Below are positions 33,004-44,521 of a stretch of 64,000 bases of DNA, one piece after another. The notes beneath the pieces are model-generated. The model was given only the letters and a program-made list of their open reading frames with translations. It searched no databases and was not told the origin of the DNA. The translations under genes were made by a program, and so were the position numbers. The stretch's first letter is position 1, and each line of letters begins with the position of its first letter. The stretch is from Diphasiastrum complanatum (taxonomy: Eukaryota > Streptophyta > Lycopodiopsida > Lycopodiales > Lycopodiaceae), in NCBI GenBank assembly GCA_029204225.1, contig CM055101.1, forward strand, positions 7,154,373-7,218,372. The letters run 5' to 3'.

Positions 33004-34345
33004 ATGCAGAGCTTCGTTGCATATGGAGCAGTCTTAACCCAGCCTGGAGAACACAAAAAGGATTTCCTGATCCAATTTGCAAGCCGACAACTCAATGATA
33101 CAGAAATGAATTATTCAACCACAGAGAGGGAAGCACTGGTGATGACCATCAACCCTTGTTCTATCTCGTTAACAAAATCTGCAACACTGGGAGAATCAAT
33201 CAATGGCTACTTCCGTTGTTAGAATTTGATTTTTGGATAGTAGTTCGCAAGAGAAAACAACACTACACGGCAGATCATGTGTCGCATATCAAAGGGAAGG
33301 AGGTTGCACTCCAACCCGCACTCCAACCCGACGATGAGCTGGGCGATGCTGCCCTATTTTACGTAGACACAGTATCGGAATGGGCTGCCGACATAGTTGA
33401 ATATCTAATGAGGGGACAACCAGACAAATTACTACCAAAGGCAGATCAGTGGAAATTGATCTTGAAAGCTAGACCTTATCAGTTGATTGTCGGCCAACTC
33501 TACCAAAGAAGCCCAGATGGGATTCTTTGGCGATGCATTCTTCCTCATGAGGCCATTTAGATCATTTCACTTTCACATGAACGCATGGGTGGAGGCCATT
33601 TTGCATCCGACATTACAGTTCGCATAATCATGCAATCATGATGTTGGTGGCCAACGATTCATAAGGATATGGAGGAATACATGAGGAAGTGCAATGTGTG
33701 CCAAAGGGCAGGAGACCAAGGAGATTGAATTATGACCTTCTGCATCCGGTCTTAGCCCAAGCACCATTTGAAAAGTGGGGATTGGATTACATTGGTCTGA
33801 CTCACCCTGTAGCAAGAAGTACCCAGGCTCGATACATAATCGTGGCCACCGACTATCTCACCAAGTGGGTCGAAGCCAAGGCAGTAAGAGTAGCTGATGC
33901 TGGGACCACTACCAAGTTTCTCTACGAAAATATCATTGTGTTGTGGGTGCCCGGTGGAGATAGTCAATGATCGCGGAAGTCATTTCATCAATGAGACTAC
34001 CAAGGTCCTATTGGAGGAATTCTTCGTGACCATAGGACCAGTATGCCTTATTATCCTCGCGGTAATGGACAAGCAGAATCATCCAATAAGATCTTGTGTA
34101 GCGTGCTCACAAAAATAGTCGAAGCTAGCAGATCGGATTGGGAACACAAGTTGCATGTTGCTCTGTGGGCATTCAGGACAACATATAAGGGAAGCATTGA
34201 TCAAACACCATTCCAACTGGTATATGGTCAAGATGTTGTAATGCCAGTAGAGTTTTTAGTCCCTTCATTAAGGATTGCCACAATGCAACGCCTTGATGAA
34301 TCTAGATCTCTACAATTACGCGATGCATCTGTATGCACATGAAAC
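33004..34345 (+). pseudogene. Gypsy RNase H and integrase remnant, plus strand
   Basis: Starts inside RNase H (GAVLTQPGEHKKDF), then loses about 70 bp relative to the copy at 40730-41000, with the microhomology GACCATC at the junction. The integrase zinc site (HERMGGGHFASD, KCNVCQRA), catalytic core (VATDYLTKWVEAKA, VNDRGSHFIN) and GNGQAESSNK Glu motif follow in shifted frames with stops at about 33559, 33640 and 33727. It ends near 34345 before the C-terminal barrel, which lies inverted at 32716-33003. Confidence 0.88.
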
Positions 34346-34359
34346 TCAATGGACCAATT

Positions 34360-34620
34360 GGGCAGACGTAGGATTGGTGCTGAAACCAATGCATCTTTAA
34401 CTTTTTAGAAAGCTTTTAGGGCTTCCTCGTTCCAATGTGGATCTATTGTGAGCTTGTAAATTGGTCGTGCTAACTCTGCAAAATCTAGAATGAAAATTCT
34501 ATAATAGGTAGCTTGACCCATAAAAATGTAGACCTCGTGGATCGTTCTTGGTGGTGGTAGATCAACAATGATTCTGATTTTTGATAGGTTCGATCCCGTG
34601 TCTAGATACTATATGGCCGA
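34360..34620 (-). pseudogene. Gypsy RT connection fragment, minus strand
   Basis: Read on the minus strand it parallels 40470-40640: RIIVDLPPP-like text, then a YIF.GQA.YYRIFI-like phrase and an AELA.PIYKL-like phrase. It ends exactly where the family G LTR begins at 34621, so that LTR inserted into it or replaced its neighbour. Confidence 0.75.
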
Positions 34621-35436
34621 TGTTAGGGGTTCCCAACGAATTGTAAATAAATAAATTCGACCAATAAAATGTGTTGCGAGGGCATGGCATCCTGCGCGTA
34701 TAAGCCCATGGCCCAATGAGCATGCAAGCTTAAGTGTAAATAAAATAAAATAGACTTCGGCCTTTGAATTAAAATAAAACTAGAGGCCCAAAGTCATTTT
34801 ACAACTTAGAGATTACTTTTTAGAGTTGGGTCCAAATTGGGACTCACATGAATCTTGTGAATTTCAATGTACTTTCTATGGACTCTTGGATCAAGTTGGG
34901 TCCAAGATGAATGGATAGGATCAATGTGAATATTAACCAATAGGATTTTGGGGCAAGAGCCTTCCCCATTTTATAAAAAGGCACCATTTGTACACTATTT
35001 TCATGCTTAATAGAGAGGAGAAGACTCTATCATTTTGGGAGCTCAAGCATCCTCATTTGGTAATCACTCTTGCTTATGCTTTTGTTGTAATTGCTTGTTA
35101 TTTCCATTTCCCATGTTTTTTTGGTTTATGCTAGTTAAGGTTTTTCCATAAGCAATGAAATTGAGCATTTGAGCTAACCTCCATCTCATCTCTCTCTCTT
35201 TCTCTCTTCCCCTTCTTCTTCCTCTTCTATTATATCCTCTCTCTTCATCCAAAATCATGATGAAGTTAGTTTAGGAAGAGTAGAGTTAGAGTGATTAGTG
35301 TTAGTGGAGGTAGAGTTAGATGCAAAGTAGGAAACTAACTAAAAATAGCATCTATGCATAGTTAGGTGCCTATCCAGTGAACTAACCCTTGTTAACAGGC
35401 GGGAGGGCTATACTACGCAAGATCTTCGACCCTACA
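34621..35436 (+). repeat. Gypsy family G 5' LTR, plus copy
   Basis: 816 bp, TGTTAGGGGTTCCC to CTTCGACCCTACA, with short inverted tips (TGTTAGGG / CCCTACA). A second copy, inverted, is 23083-23905. Confidence 0.88.
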
Positions 35437-36769
35437 GTGGCGTCGATGCCAAGGATAGGTTTCCACTAACTAGTTTAGTTGCTTTTTAGCTATTTTCTTG
35501 CTTTTTAGAGTAGTTTTAGGTAGATTTTTGGGAGTTTAGAGTTAGTTTTCTACTTTTTTTTTTGTGTTTGGACTATTCACAGCTAGCGGAGGAGGTGTGA
35601 GAGGGTAGATGAGGCCCTGAACAACCTCTAAAGGCTTGAAACCCAAACCAACCAGCCAAAAACCCCGAAAAACACACCAATCTACATTTTGGAGGGAAAA
35701 AGAGCCTAAAATCTCATCAGATTTTTATATCTCCAAAACCAGTGTGAATTAACCCTTGCATGACTGGTAGCAGCTCCAAGGTACTATCCCAGACTTGCAT
35801 AGAAGCATGCGAGAGTTAGTTCCAAGCAGATTGCAAAAATTAGAGAAAAATAAAATAAAAATTCCAAAAACCCTTGAAAAAATTCAAAAAAAATTCAAAT
35901 CTTCACTAGAACTCTCGCAGAACCCTTTGAAGTTTCATCTCATTGAGAACAGGACACAGAGAAGCTTGCGAGAGTTAGTTTGATGTCTGAGTGCCTGTGC
36001 GAGAGTTCCCAGTGAAAAAAATATGATAAAGTACCAGAGAACCCTCGCAGACACCAAAAATTTCAGCTCTAGTGGGCAAGAACTCTTGCAGAGGATTCTA
36101 AAATTCCATTTCAATGAGACCAGGACATAGAAGAGCTTGCGAGAGTTAGTTTAATTCCAGTGAGCAGAAAATTGGATTTAAGTGCTAAAAAATCACTAAA
36201 AAGAGAAGATCCAGTAAATCCTTCTAGTAAGAACTCTCGCAGACCCTCTCAATCAATTCAGAATGTTAAATTCCATTAGTGATGAAGCCTACGAGAGTTA
36301 GTTTTGAGATTTGGTGAAGATCAAGCCAAAATAGTGGTTCTGAACCCTCGCATACAGTGAAATTTTTACTTCTTGCAAAAGTTAACTCTCATAGAGAATT
36401 CCATAGTGAGATCTGACCCAGATCCAGCTATTGTGATCCTTGAGAGAGTTACTTCCCAAAGATCTGAGAGATATCAAGTTTTTTATTTGCAAAAATAGCT
36501 AAAGAACCCTTGCACAGCCAACCATTGCACAAGAGAACCCTCATAGACTAGATCAGTGGAAAGATCTGCATCAGATCCAGCTACTGTCAAAATCTCAGGT
36601 CAATTAGTACAAGGAGGAAGAAGTTATCAAGGCAAAACCACCGTAAAGGGTCTAAATTTTACTTCCGGCCGATCAGATTGATCAGATCCTTAAGATCCAA
36701 ACTGCATTCCACTGTACAAGCAAGATCCAACCACTTTGGAACCCACCATCAGATGAATATGAGATCGGG
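35437..36769 (+). other. Gypsy family G primer site and leader, plus copy
   Basis: The primer site GTGGCGTCGATGCCAAGG (35437-35454) is followed by 1.3 kb without a coding frame. TGCGAGAGTT and AACTCTCGCA motifs recur about a dozen times between 35800 and 36560, at the same relative places as in the minus copy. Such a long motif-rich leader is unusual and may hold packaging or translation signals. Confidence 0.8.
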
Positions 36770-38250
36770 ATGATCAATAGCACGAAGGATAGTAAATCAA
36801 GCACCACATTAACAGTTGTGAAACAAGAGGCAGAACCGAAACCAGTACCAATGGATCCAATGGGCCAACCCGTACTTGTTGCTCCCTTGCAAGCAGTGTG
36901 GAGAGCACCACGGATGGAAATACCAAAATATGACGGATCATCAAATCTCATCTGATTCCTCCATATTTACGAGCAAGCTTGTGAAATCTATGACGAACGG
37001 ACACCTACGGAAAAGCAGATGTTGTTCCCTATGTCCTTATTGGTAGTGGCTCAAGATTGGTTTTTCAACCTGTCAGAGGAGGAAAAATCCACCTGGGAAG
37101 CGGTTAAAGCGGCTCTCATAACGCGCTTTAAACCAAAAAAGTTTTTGGAAGACCCATTTATCATGCTGAGTAAAGTCAAGATGGGAAAACAAGAAAGGGT
37201 ACGGGATTATATTGAACGGGTCAAACACCTGCGATCCGAGTGTAGTGCAGCCGTAACTCCCGATCATGCGGTGATCATGTGATTCCTAGCCGGACTACCA
37301 CGAAGCATCAGAAGAGAACTGAAACAACGGGAGCAGTACACAACTCTACAAGAAGCTATGGAAGATGCCATCAGGGAAGAGGACGAGAGATTGATGATGA
37401 ATATCCATCCACCCACACCCCTACTCCCTCATTAGCATCGTGATCATCAAACACATCCGCTCTATCCACTGAACTACTATTGGAGCAAATGACAAAATTA
37501 CACAAACAACAGATGGAGCAACTTACGGCGTAGTTTGACCAAAAACTGAAAGCCTTACAAGGAGCTGTAACAGTAACACCACATCAACCGAAACCAAACC
37601 AGCTACAGTATCCACGACGAGAGAATGTATGGTGTTCAGTGTGCATGCAAAAACATACAACGAACGAGTGTCCAGTCCTAAAGCAAAATTTGAGACTGAC
37701 ACATAGATTTGCCATCTGTGCAATGCAACACCGCACGATACAGCATTTTGTCCGTTTAACCCCCGGATTGTTCAACAGAAGAGAAGTCCATATCAGACTT
37801 CTTATCCATACCATCAAGGGGCATCCAACACGGCACCAACGTACGACACACCAAATCAACAACAACGTATGGCCTTACCTGCACCACCAAGGCCAGCCAA
37901 TCAACAAGTGGCCCATGTAAACCTGACAACAATGGAACCAGAGATTCAAATGCCACCTCAACTTGAGTAGCAGCAATGGTGTGGACCAGATGAACCATTT
38001 ATGGATCCTGTCATAAATGAATATGTTGCAGCCTATGCAGCTCACACTCAGCGTCAAGGCGAAAGAAACTATGACTGCTTCGGATGAGGCAAAGGACACA
38101 TAATTGCGGAATGTTCCTACAAGGGACAATATACATCCTTCTGTCAGGAATGTGATTATGGACACTGTTTCAAGAATTGTCCATTTAAACCTGGAACCAG
38201 TGCACCTCTCAACTTCATTGCGATACAACAACTAGCAGTTCCAGCAGGAA
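36770..38250 (+). pseudogene. Gypsy family G gag
   Basis: Begins with MINSTKDSK, then the retrotransposon capsid core (APRMEIPKYDGSSN, TPTEKQMLFPMSLL, WEAVKAALITRFKP, RVRDYIERVKHLR). TGA stops at about 36953 and 37280 and later frameshifts interrupt it. Zinc-knuckle-like text follows near 38075-38190 (CFG.GKGHIIAEC, CQECDYGHCFKNC), here with a stop in the first knuckle. Dead but readable. Confidence 0.85.
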
Positions 38251-39422
38251 TGCCATCGGAAAGACACCAATTCCACGCTCCTATGTTAGCTGTTACGCAA
38301 GGAACACAGGAGAGGAACACAACATGGGAAAGTGAGGAGCACAACATCAGTTTACTAATCAAACACAAGAGATACGAGGACGAGGCAACAATAGTAGATG
38401 GAGGATCAGGTGTCAATTTGATCTCCACTACTTTGTATGAAAAGTGAGGTTTACAAGGGTTGAAACCAGCAAGATTCGCCATCAAGTTGGTAGATCAATC
38501 CTGTGTGAAACCAAAAGGTGTAGTTTCCGATATCCCTGTAAAAATAACAGGCATGTAGTTTGTGATCACTTTTGTCGTCATGGATATACCTGAATCTCCA
38601 ACTGCATACCATGTGTTACTGGGAAGACCATGGTTGAGGACTGCGCAAGTAGTACACAACTGGGGCACGGGAAAACCCACCTTCGAGAACAGAGATCAAG
38701 CTGTAAAGGTTGATCCAACCACATGGGCAGTGAAACCTATTGCACCCAAGGCTGATGACGGATCATCTACAATAGATCACACGATTGATCGCCCAAGGCT
38801 AGCCAAGGGAGGTCACTATGATTCAGAGACGGATGTCGTGATATGGATGGATGCATTAGCAACTATTGACCGTCGGGCATGTCAATATGAATTAGATCCT
38901 GAATCCAGTACATCTTTACCCAAGTGTTACACTATGGACACACCAATTACATTTGGGGTGAATATGATAAACGTAGCATGGCTGTCAGTGAAACCTATTG
39001 AGAACCCAGTGGATGATGATTTAGTCCTTTGGCAAAATGCTCTAACTTATAATAAGGACATTGAGCTGGTCCTACACCACATGGACCCAGATCGTTATAG
39101 AATCAAGAAAGTACCAACTCAACCACCACAAAAGTCTGCTATGGCGAAAGTCTCAAGGATCGATCCACCCAAGGCACCTGCGAATAAGAAGAATCAGTTG
39201 AAGCAACGCTACAACCAGGTGATCCGATGGAGTGATCTACTCGAAGAGGCGATAGCTACAGTGGATGTTGATATTCCCAACCACGAGGCGAATGTCGCGG
39301 CAGTCCCGATGAAAGACAACAAGGACGAATCCACCAAATTGACAAAAAAGGACAAAAAGAAGGTGTTGGATTCCTTAAAGTCAATCAAGATGGACTCAAA
39401 TACAGTGTCATCTTCTACATAG
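38250..39422 (+). pseudogene. Gypsy family G protease and linker
   Basis: ISLLIKHKRYEDEATIVDGG places the active-site Asp at 38398 in a DGGSG motif instead of the usual DS/TG. HVLLGRPWLRTAQVVHNW is the flap/C-terminal signature. Stops occur at about 38446 and 38557. The long acidic-lysine linker to 39422 stays open for 286 codons and then ends before RT. Confidence 0.85.
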
Positions 39423-39503
39423 GTGACATAAAATCAAAAAATAACCAGTCAGACTAAGATCAATATGTTGAAAGAGGAATCTTGATGAGCGCCAGTTCAC
39501 GAG

Positions 39504-41178
39504 ATGCCGGAGACTTTCAAGAAACATACCTTGGACGAGGTGGTAATTATGATACCGCAAGCTCAACGAGAACTTGATCAAAGTCAAGCACTAGCGGAAC
39601 AAGTCTTCGAGGGACCTGCACAAACACAACAGATGAACCTTGCCGAGCCAAGAAAAGAAGAAAAGATAGTGCATGTGGGAGAGCAGTTAACACCCACACA
39701 GCTCAAGAGACTACGATCCTTGTTGGTGGAGTATAAAGACTGTTTTGTCTGGAGTTATAGTGATCTTAAGGGCATTCCACCAACGATAGTCCAACACACC
39801 ATACCCTTGGTGGACGGAGCAGTCCCCAAGGTAAGTCTTTACTACCACTGCAACCCAAATTACATAGAGCTGATCAAGCAAGAGTTGCAGAAGCTGATGG
39901 ATGCAAATTTCACCTATGAAATCGAGCACACAGAATGGGTATCGCCAATAGTTATAGTACCCAAGAAGAACGACAAAATACGAATTTGTGTGAATCTGAA
40001 GGCGCTAAATGCAGTCACCAAAAATGATCATTTTTCTTTACCATTTACGAAAAGTGTCCTCAACAGAGTAGCTGGCGCCGAAGCCTACAGTTTTCTAGAT
40101 GGCTTCAGCGGCTACAACTAGGTGAAGATATCCTCCCAAGACCAACACAAGACAACATTTGCCACAAAATGGGGGACCTATGCCTATAAAGTGATGCCAT
40201 TCGAACTTTGCAATGCCCCAAGCACCTTCCAACGAGTCATGCAGGTGGCATTCAAAGAATATTTGCAAAAGTTTCTAGAAATTTTCTTGGATGATCTATG
40301 CGTGCATGGACCAAACTCAGAACACTTATTGAATTTGGAAAAAGTGTTACAGAAATGCCGCGACTACCAGATATCCCTGAATCCAGAAAAATGGTCAATT
40401 CTGGATGACACATGGCTTGATTCTTGGCCATATAGTGTCAAGACATGGGATCGCTACAGATCTATCAAAGATCAGGATCATTGTTGATCTACCACCACCG
40501 GGAAACATCCGCGAAGTCTACATCTTTACGGGTCATGCTAACTATTATAGGATCTTCATTCTTGATTATGCGGAGTTAGCCCAACCAATTTACAAGCTCA
40601 CAACGGATCCACATTGGAATGATAAAGCCCTAAAGGCTTTCCAAAAGTTTAAGGATGCATCGGTTTCAGCACCAATCTTATGCCCACCCAATTGGTCCAT
40701 TGAGTTTCATGTGCATACGGACGCATCGAAGCATGCAGTTGGAGCAGTCTTAACCCAGCCAGGTGAACACAAAAAGGATTTTCCAATCTGATTTGCAAGC
40801 CGATAGCTCAGTGATATAGAAATGAATTATTCAACCATAGAGCAGGAAGCACTGGCAATGATCTATGCGGTTGAGAAATTTCGACACTACCTAATGGCCA
40901 CACATTTCGTTTTTTATACGGACCATCAACCCTTGCTCTATCTCGTTAACAAAACTTGCAACACCGGAAGAATCACCAAATGGCTACTGCTGTTGTTGGA
41001 GTTTGATTTTCGAATAGTAGTTTGCAAGGGAAAACAACACTACATGGTAGATCATGTGTCACGAATCAAGGGAAAGGAGATTGCAACCCAACCCGACGAT
41101 GAGTTGGCCGATGCTGTCTTATTTTACGTGGACACAATACCAGAATGGGCTTCTGACATTGTTGAATATCTAATGTAG
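39504..41178 (+). pseudogene. Gypsy family G reverse transcriptase and RNase H
   Basis: RT shows ELQKLMDANF, WVSPIVIVPKK, RICVNLKALN and FLDGFSGYN, then a TAG (40120) in place of the usual Gln. KVMPFELCNAPSTFQRVM and FLDD follow (FLDD rather than YLDD). A frameshift near 40405 leads to the connection part (GHIVSRHGI). RNase H has HTDASKHAVGAVLTQPGE, a stop at 40789, EQEALAMIYAVEKFRHYL, YTDHQPL and DHVSRIKGKE. Confidence 0.9.
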
Positions 41179-41553
41179 GGCCAACCAGACAAATCACTAC
41201 CAAAGGCGGAACAACAAAAATTGATCTTTAAGGCGAGACCTTATTAGCTGATTGTCGACCAATTGTATTGAAGAGGACCAGATGGGATTCTTCGGCGGTG
41301 TATTCTCCCTCATGAGGCCACCCAGATCATTTCGCTTTCACATGAAGGCATGGGTGGGGGCCATTTTGCATCCGACATTACAGTTCGCAAGATCCTACAA
41401 TCAGGATGTTGGTGGCCAACGATTCATAAGGATACTGAGGAATACTTGAAAAAGTGCGATGTGTGCCAAAGGGCGAGAAGACCAACGACATTGAATTATG
41501 ACCTATTGCACCCGGTCTTAGCCCAAGCACCATTTGAAAAGTGGGGATTGGCG
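41179..41553 (+). pseudogene. Gypsy family G integrase N-terminus
   Basis: After stops at 41176 and about 41246, the HHCC zinc domain is readable (SHEGMGGGHFASD, KCDVCQRARRP), then LLHPVLAQAPFEKWGL. The catalytic core is absent because the element ends at a junction with a reversed family E LTR. Confidence 0.85.
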
Positions 41554-41555
41554 TT

Positions 41556-41777
41556 TGTTTCGTGATCTCCCGTTTGCTTTCATTCTTTTCGTTTCTTTTC
41601 GTAGTTTTCGTTTTGCGCCCCTTTTGCGGTTTGCGGTCCTGGACGATTGTTAACGATCCACAAATGATTCGCGAATCATTCGTGCTTCGAGTCAAAGGCA
41701 TGTTGACTGTCGCGAATCGTTCTTGTTCGACCTTCGTGTTTTGTTTGTGCTGCGACAAAGTTGCAGGAGTTCACATT
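41556..41777 (-). repeat. Family E LTR fragment, inverted
   Basis: Reverse complement of the start of the LTR at 53377-53620: TTTGCGGTCCTGGA, GATTCGCGAATCATTCGTG, GTGCTGCGACAAAGTTGCAG. It is joined on one side to Gypsy integrase and on the other to the leader of element 4. Confidence 0.8.
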
Positions 41778-42005
41778 TGAGTGTCTTTGAATCTTAGGAA
41801 GTGGCAAGAATCATTAGATTGAGGATAGATCATATATTGATCAAGATTTCACTATTCTATGTGTTGATTTTCTAGTTAGAAGTGCTAGAAGAGATTTGAG
41901 AGGTTCCATAACTTTGTGATTTCTTCTTGAGTTCATTTGTTGACATTCAAGAGAGTGCTTTGTGCATTGGAATAGGTTGAAAGAAGAAGATCAGGTCATT
42001 GCAAC

Positions 42006-42600
42006 ATGGCTACAAGTGGTGGATTCATGTTGGAAGACAATGATAGGCTTACCTCAATCAACTATTCTACTTGGAAGGTGAGTATGGAGTCCTTATTGGA
42101 GATGAATGAGTTGATGGAGATTGTTTCAGGTGTGGAGGAGAGACCTCAAGCACCTCAAGATCAAATGAGGTATGACAAGAGAGCAAAGAAGGCTCTACAC
42201 ATCATTAAGATGAATGTTACCAATGAACTTCTCAAGGAAGTTGGTAAGTGCACATCATCTTTGGAGGCTTGGGAAGCTTTGAAGAAGCTTTAAGAATTCA
42301 AGTCTACGTCAAGGGTGCTTACTCTTAGGAGGCAAATCTTTCAAAGTTTGCAAAAGAAGGAAGAGAGTATGCATGTTTCTGTTTTGAGGTTAAAGCATTC
42401 AATGATGAGTTAGCATGTATTGATGAAAGCATTAAGGAGGTAGAACTTATTCAAGTTATACTTAATGGCTTGTTGGATGATCATGCTAATCTTGTTCAAA
42501 GTTTTTCTATTCAAAAGACTTTGCCAAGTATTGTGGATTTGCAAGAGATCTTGGTGAATGAGGAGTATAGGCTTCAATCAAGAGGAGGTGAATCTACATT
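42006..42600 (+). pseudogene. Element 4 gag
   Basis: Starts MATSGGFMLEDNDRL at the same GCAAC-ATG context as element 1 and runs in parallel with it (YSTWKVSMESLLEMNELME, ALHIIKMNVTNELLKEVG). There is a stop at 42292 and a one-base frameshift near 42385; the frame resumes by 42470 (MLDDHANLVQS). The CCHC knuckle is reduced to SHFECLKKQRD, so its first two cysteines are gone. Confidence 0.92.
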
Positions 42601-43711
42601 GACATCTCATTTTGAATGTTTGAAGAAGCAAAGAGATGAAGATAGCAAGAAAATCAACTTTACTACTAATGATGAGGATCTAGGTGGTGGTGATTCTCTT
42701 TTGATGTGTTCTTCAAGTCCAATATCAAGTGAAGATGACAAAGATTCATGGTGGATTGATAGTGGAGCTAATTCACACATGACTAGTCACAAGGAGTTCT
42801 TTACTTCTTTGGTTACTTATGATGGAGCCAAGAAAGCAATTCACATGGCCAATGGTGGTGAGTGTGTGATTGAAGGTATTGGTTCAATTCCTATTTGTCT
42901 CTCTACTAATAGGAAAGCAAGACTTGATGGTGTTCTTTACATTCCTTCACTTTCAAAGAATTTGCTAAGTGTTGGTCAAATGATAGAGAAAGGATACATG
43001 GTAAAGTTTGGTGGTGATGCTTGTTTCATTACAAAGGAAGAAATCTTGGTTTCTAGGGGCAATAGACAAGGTAGAGTTTTCAAGCTTGATGCTTTTGTTA
43101 TGGCTAACAAAAAGGATGGAATGGAAAAGGAGATTGGTCTCAACTTTCCAAAGTTCCCTTTTAGCATCAATAAGATTGGTGGATCTTATGCAAAGTCTAA
43201 AAAGCTTCCTTATGCTAGATCTAATATGCTTCTTAGAGATGTTCATATTTGTGCTAACTTGTCTAGTCTTGAGGATAATGATGGTGTTTCAATGGTTCTT
43301 CATGGCAAGTGCAAGCACGCAGAAGGTAAGGAAAGAGCTAACTTCGTCAATGGAGGTGAAGGTTCTTCCTTGGAAAAGATTGTTGCTAATGATTTCTTTG
43401 ATTATATGGAAAAAGATGTTGCTAGGTGCATGCATGAAGGAGGTGGTTCTTCTACAATCTTTTGTGATGAGTCCAAGAAATTCATTTTTCCAGCAAGTGG
43501 AGTCACATCTCTTCATAAAGAGAGTAGATCAAATGGTTCTATCAAGAGACTTGGTGAGGGAGATAGTCACAAGTCAAGAAGAAGAGAAGTATGTGAAGAG
43601 TTCAAAGTAGGATGTACTTTGAATGATGTCATTGTGAATGATAGTGAGGAAGAGTCATTATCATATGAGTCATTACCTTTTACATTGAGTAGAAGTTCTT
43701 GTTTGAAATAA
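42470..43711 (+). CDS. Element 4 gag end, protease and degenerate integrase-like region (413 codons open)
   Basis: Open for 413 codons. The end of gag is followed by WWIDSGANSHMTSHKEF (protease active site DSGA, at about 42757) and a complete protease-like stretch (IEGIGSIPICLS, LYIPSLSKNLLSVGQM). The pre-integrase WHKRMGH motif is deleted. KLPYARS matches the phrase just before the integrase core of element 1 (RLPYTRS), after which only faint echoes (LLRDVH for LLHSDIH) remain. The last ~200 residues are rich in Ser, Glu, Lys and Asp and unlike any family I know. It may be drifted pol or captured sequence. Confidence 0.6.
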   Translation: MLDDHANLVQSFSIQKTLPSIVDLQEILVNEEYRLQSRGGESTLTSHFECLKKQRDEDSKKINFTTNDEDLGGGDSLLMCSSSPISSEDDKDSWWIDSGANSHMTSHKEFFTSLVTYDGAKKAIHMANGGECVIEGIGSIPICLSTNRKARLDGVLYIPSLSKNLLSVGQMIEKGYMVKFGGDACFITKEEILVSRGNRQGRVFKLDAFVMANKKDGMEKEIGLNFPKFPFSINKIGGSYAKSKKLPYARSNMLLRDVHICANLSSLEDNDGVSMVLHGKCKHAEGKERANFVNGGEGSSLEKIVANDFFDYMEKDVARCMHEGGGSSTIFCDESKKFIFPASGVTSLHKESRSNGSIKRLGEGDSHKSRRREVCEEFKVGCTLNDVIVNDSEEESLSYESLPFTLSRSSCLK

Positions 43712-43744
43712 GAGAGTACTTCAATCATCCTTATGTTGAAGGTA

Positions 43745-44521
43745 CTAATCATTTTTTTCATGGCTTCTAATGTCTTTGAGGTTTCTACTTCTTATGATGC
43801 AATCATTAAGAGGGAGTCTCATGAAGGAAAGAGCAATGGAAGATTGGTTCTTGGGAAGATCCAAGGCATGGATCTCACATCTCTTCATCAACTCAAATGA
43901 TTCTATGATTATGAATTGATCACTCATGATCGAGATGGCAAAAGGTTGGTTGGAGAAGACTACATGGAAAAAATTGAGAGGCAATTTCTTCAAGGAAAGG
44001 GAGATCTCATTGGTGAGCTTATTGAGGTTTGTTATGGACTCAAGAAGGCTGGATTTATTAGGTTTGATATTCATCTTCACCTACTCTACTTCATGTTGGA
44101 TGGAAAGTTTGGAATCTATCTTTTGATTTATGATGGTGACATTGGTGATAGTGTTTTCACTAACCTTTGTGAAAATTCGAGATCAAGCATTGATGAGGTC
44201 TTGTTGGATATAGATCATATGTTTGAGAGGGAGTATTTCCAGAGATTCAGATATGAAGATATTCATATCTTTGATATCTTAGATGATCAAGAGAAAGGTA
44301 AGCAAGTGGAAGTGACTCACTTTGCTTTACTCACATGTTTTAGATATTCTTCTTGTGTAGATGATGATATGCAAGTAGATGGATGTCTTCATGATTTTAC
44401 AGCAAGTAATGGATCTGGAAAACAAATTTTTTTCAATGACTTTGTTGGTCAAGTTCATGATCAAGAGGTTGATCTCAAAGGGCTTCAACAACACAAAGGA
44501 AAGGTGGCAATTTGGAGCTAG
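43745..44521 (+). pseudogene. Element 4 RT-like relic and linker
   Basis: A stop at about 43899 precedes a 201-codon frame (43916-44521). It shows an RT-like skeleton: GDLIGEL, then CYGLKKA where element 1 has LYGLKQA, and LYF followed after nine residues by LLIYDGDI where element 1 has LYF, nine residues and LLIYVDDI. The catalytic YVDD would be YDGD, hence dead. Next come EKGKQV and SSCVD, which in element 1 belong to the linker before RT, so the order seems permuted. From about 44370 the sequence is the module shared with element 5. Confidence 0.45.

Larger units (their letters stand above)
34621..41553 (+). mobile_element. Gypsy family G element, plus copy, 3'-truncated
   Basis: 5' LTR, TGGCG-type primer site, a leader of about 1.3 kb, gag, aspartic protease, RT, RNase H and the integrase zinc domain in the usual Gypsy order. 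It breaks in the integrase core at about 41553 against a family E LTR fragment. The 3' LTR is lost. The reading frame has many stops and shifts, so it is inactive. Confidence 0.92.

Noticed and set aside
43008-43610. Open frame of 200 codons overlapping element 4 protease
   Set aside because: It runs in another frame over a clear protease/gag-derived frame (DSGANSHM); its product is an out-of-frame shadow.
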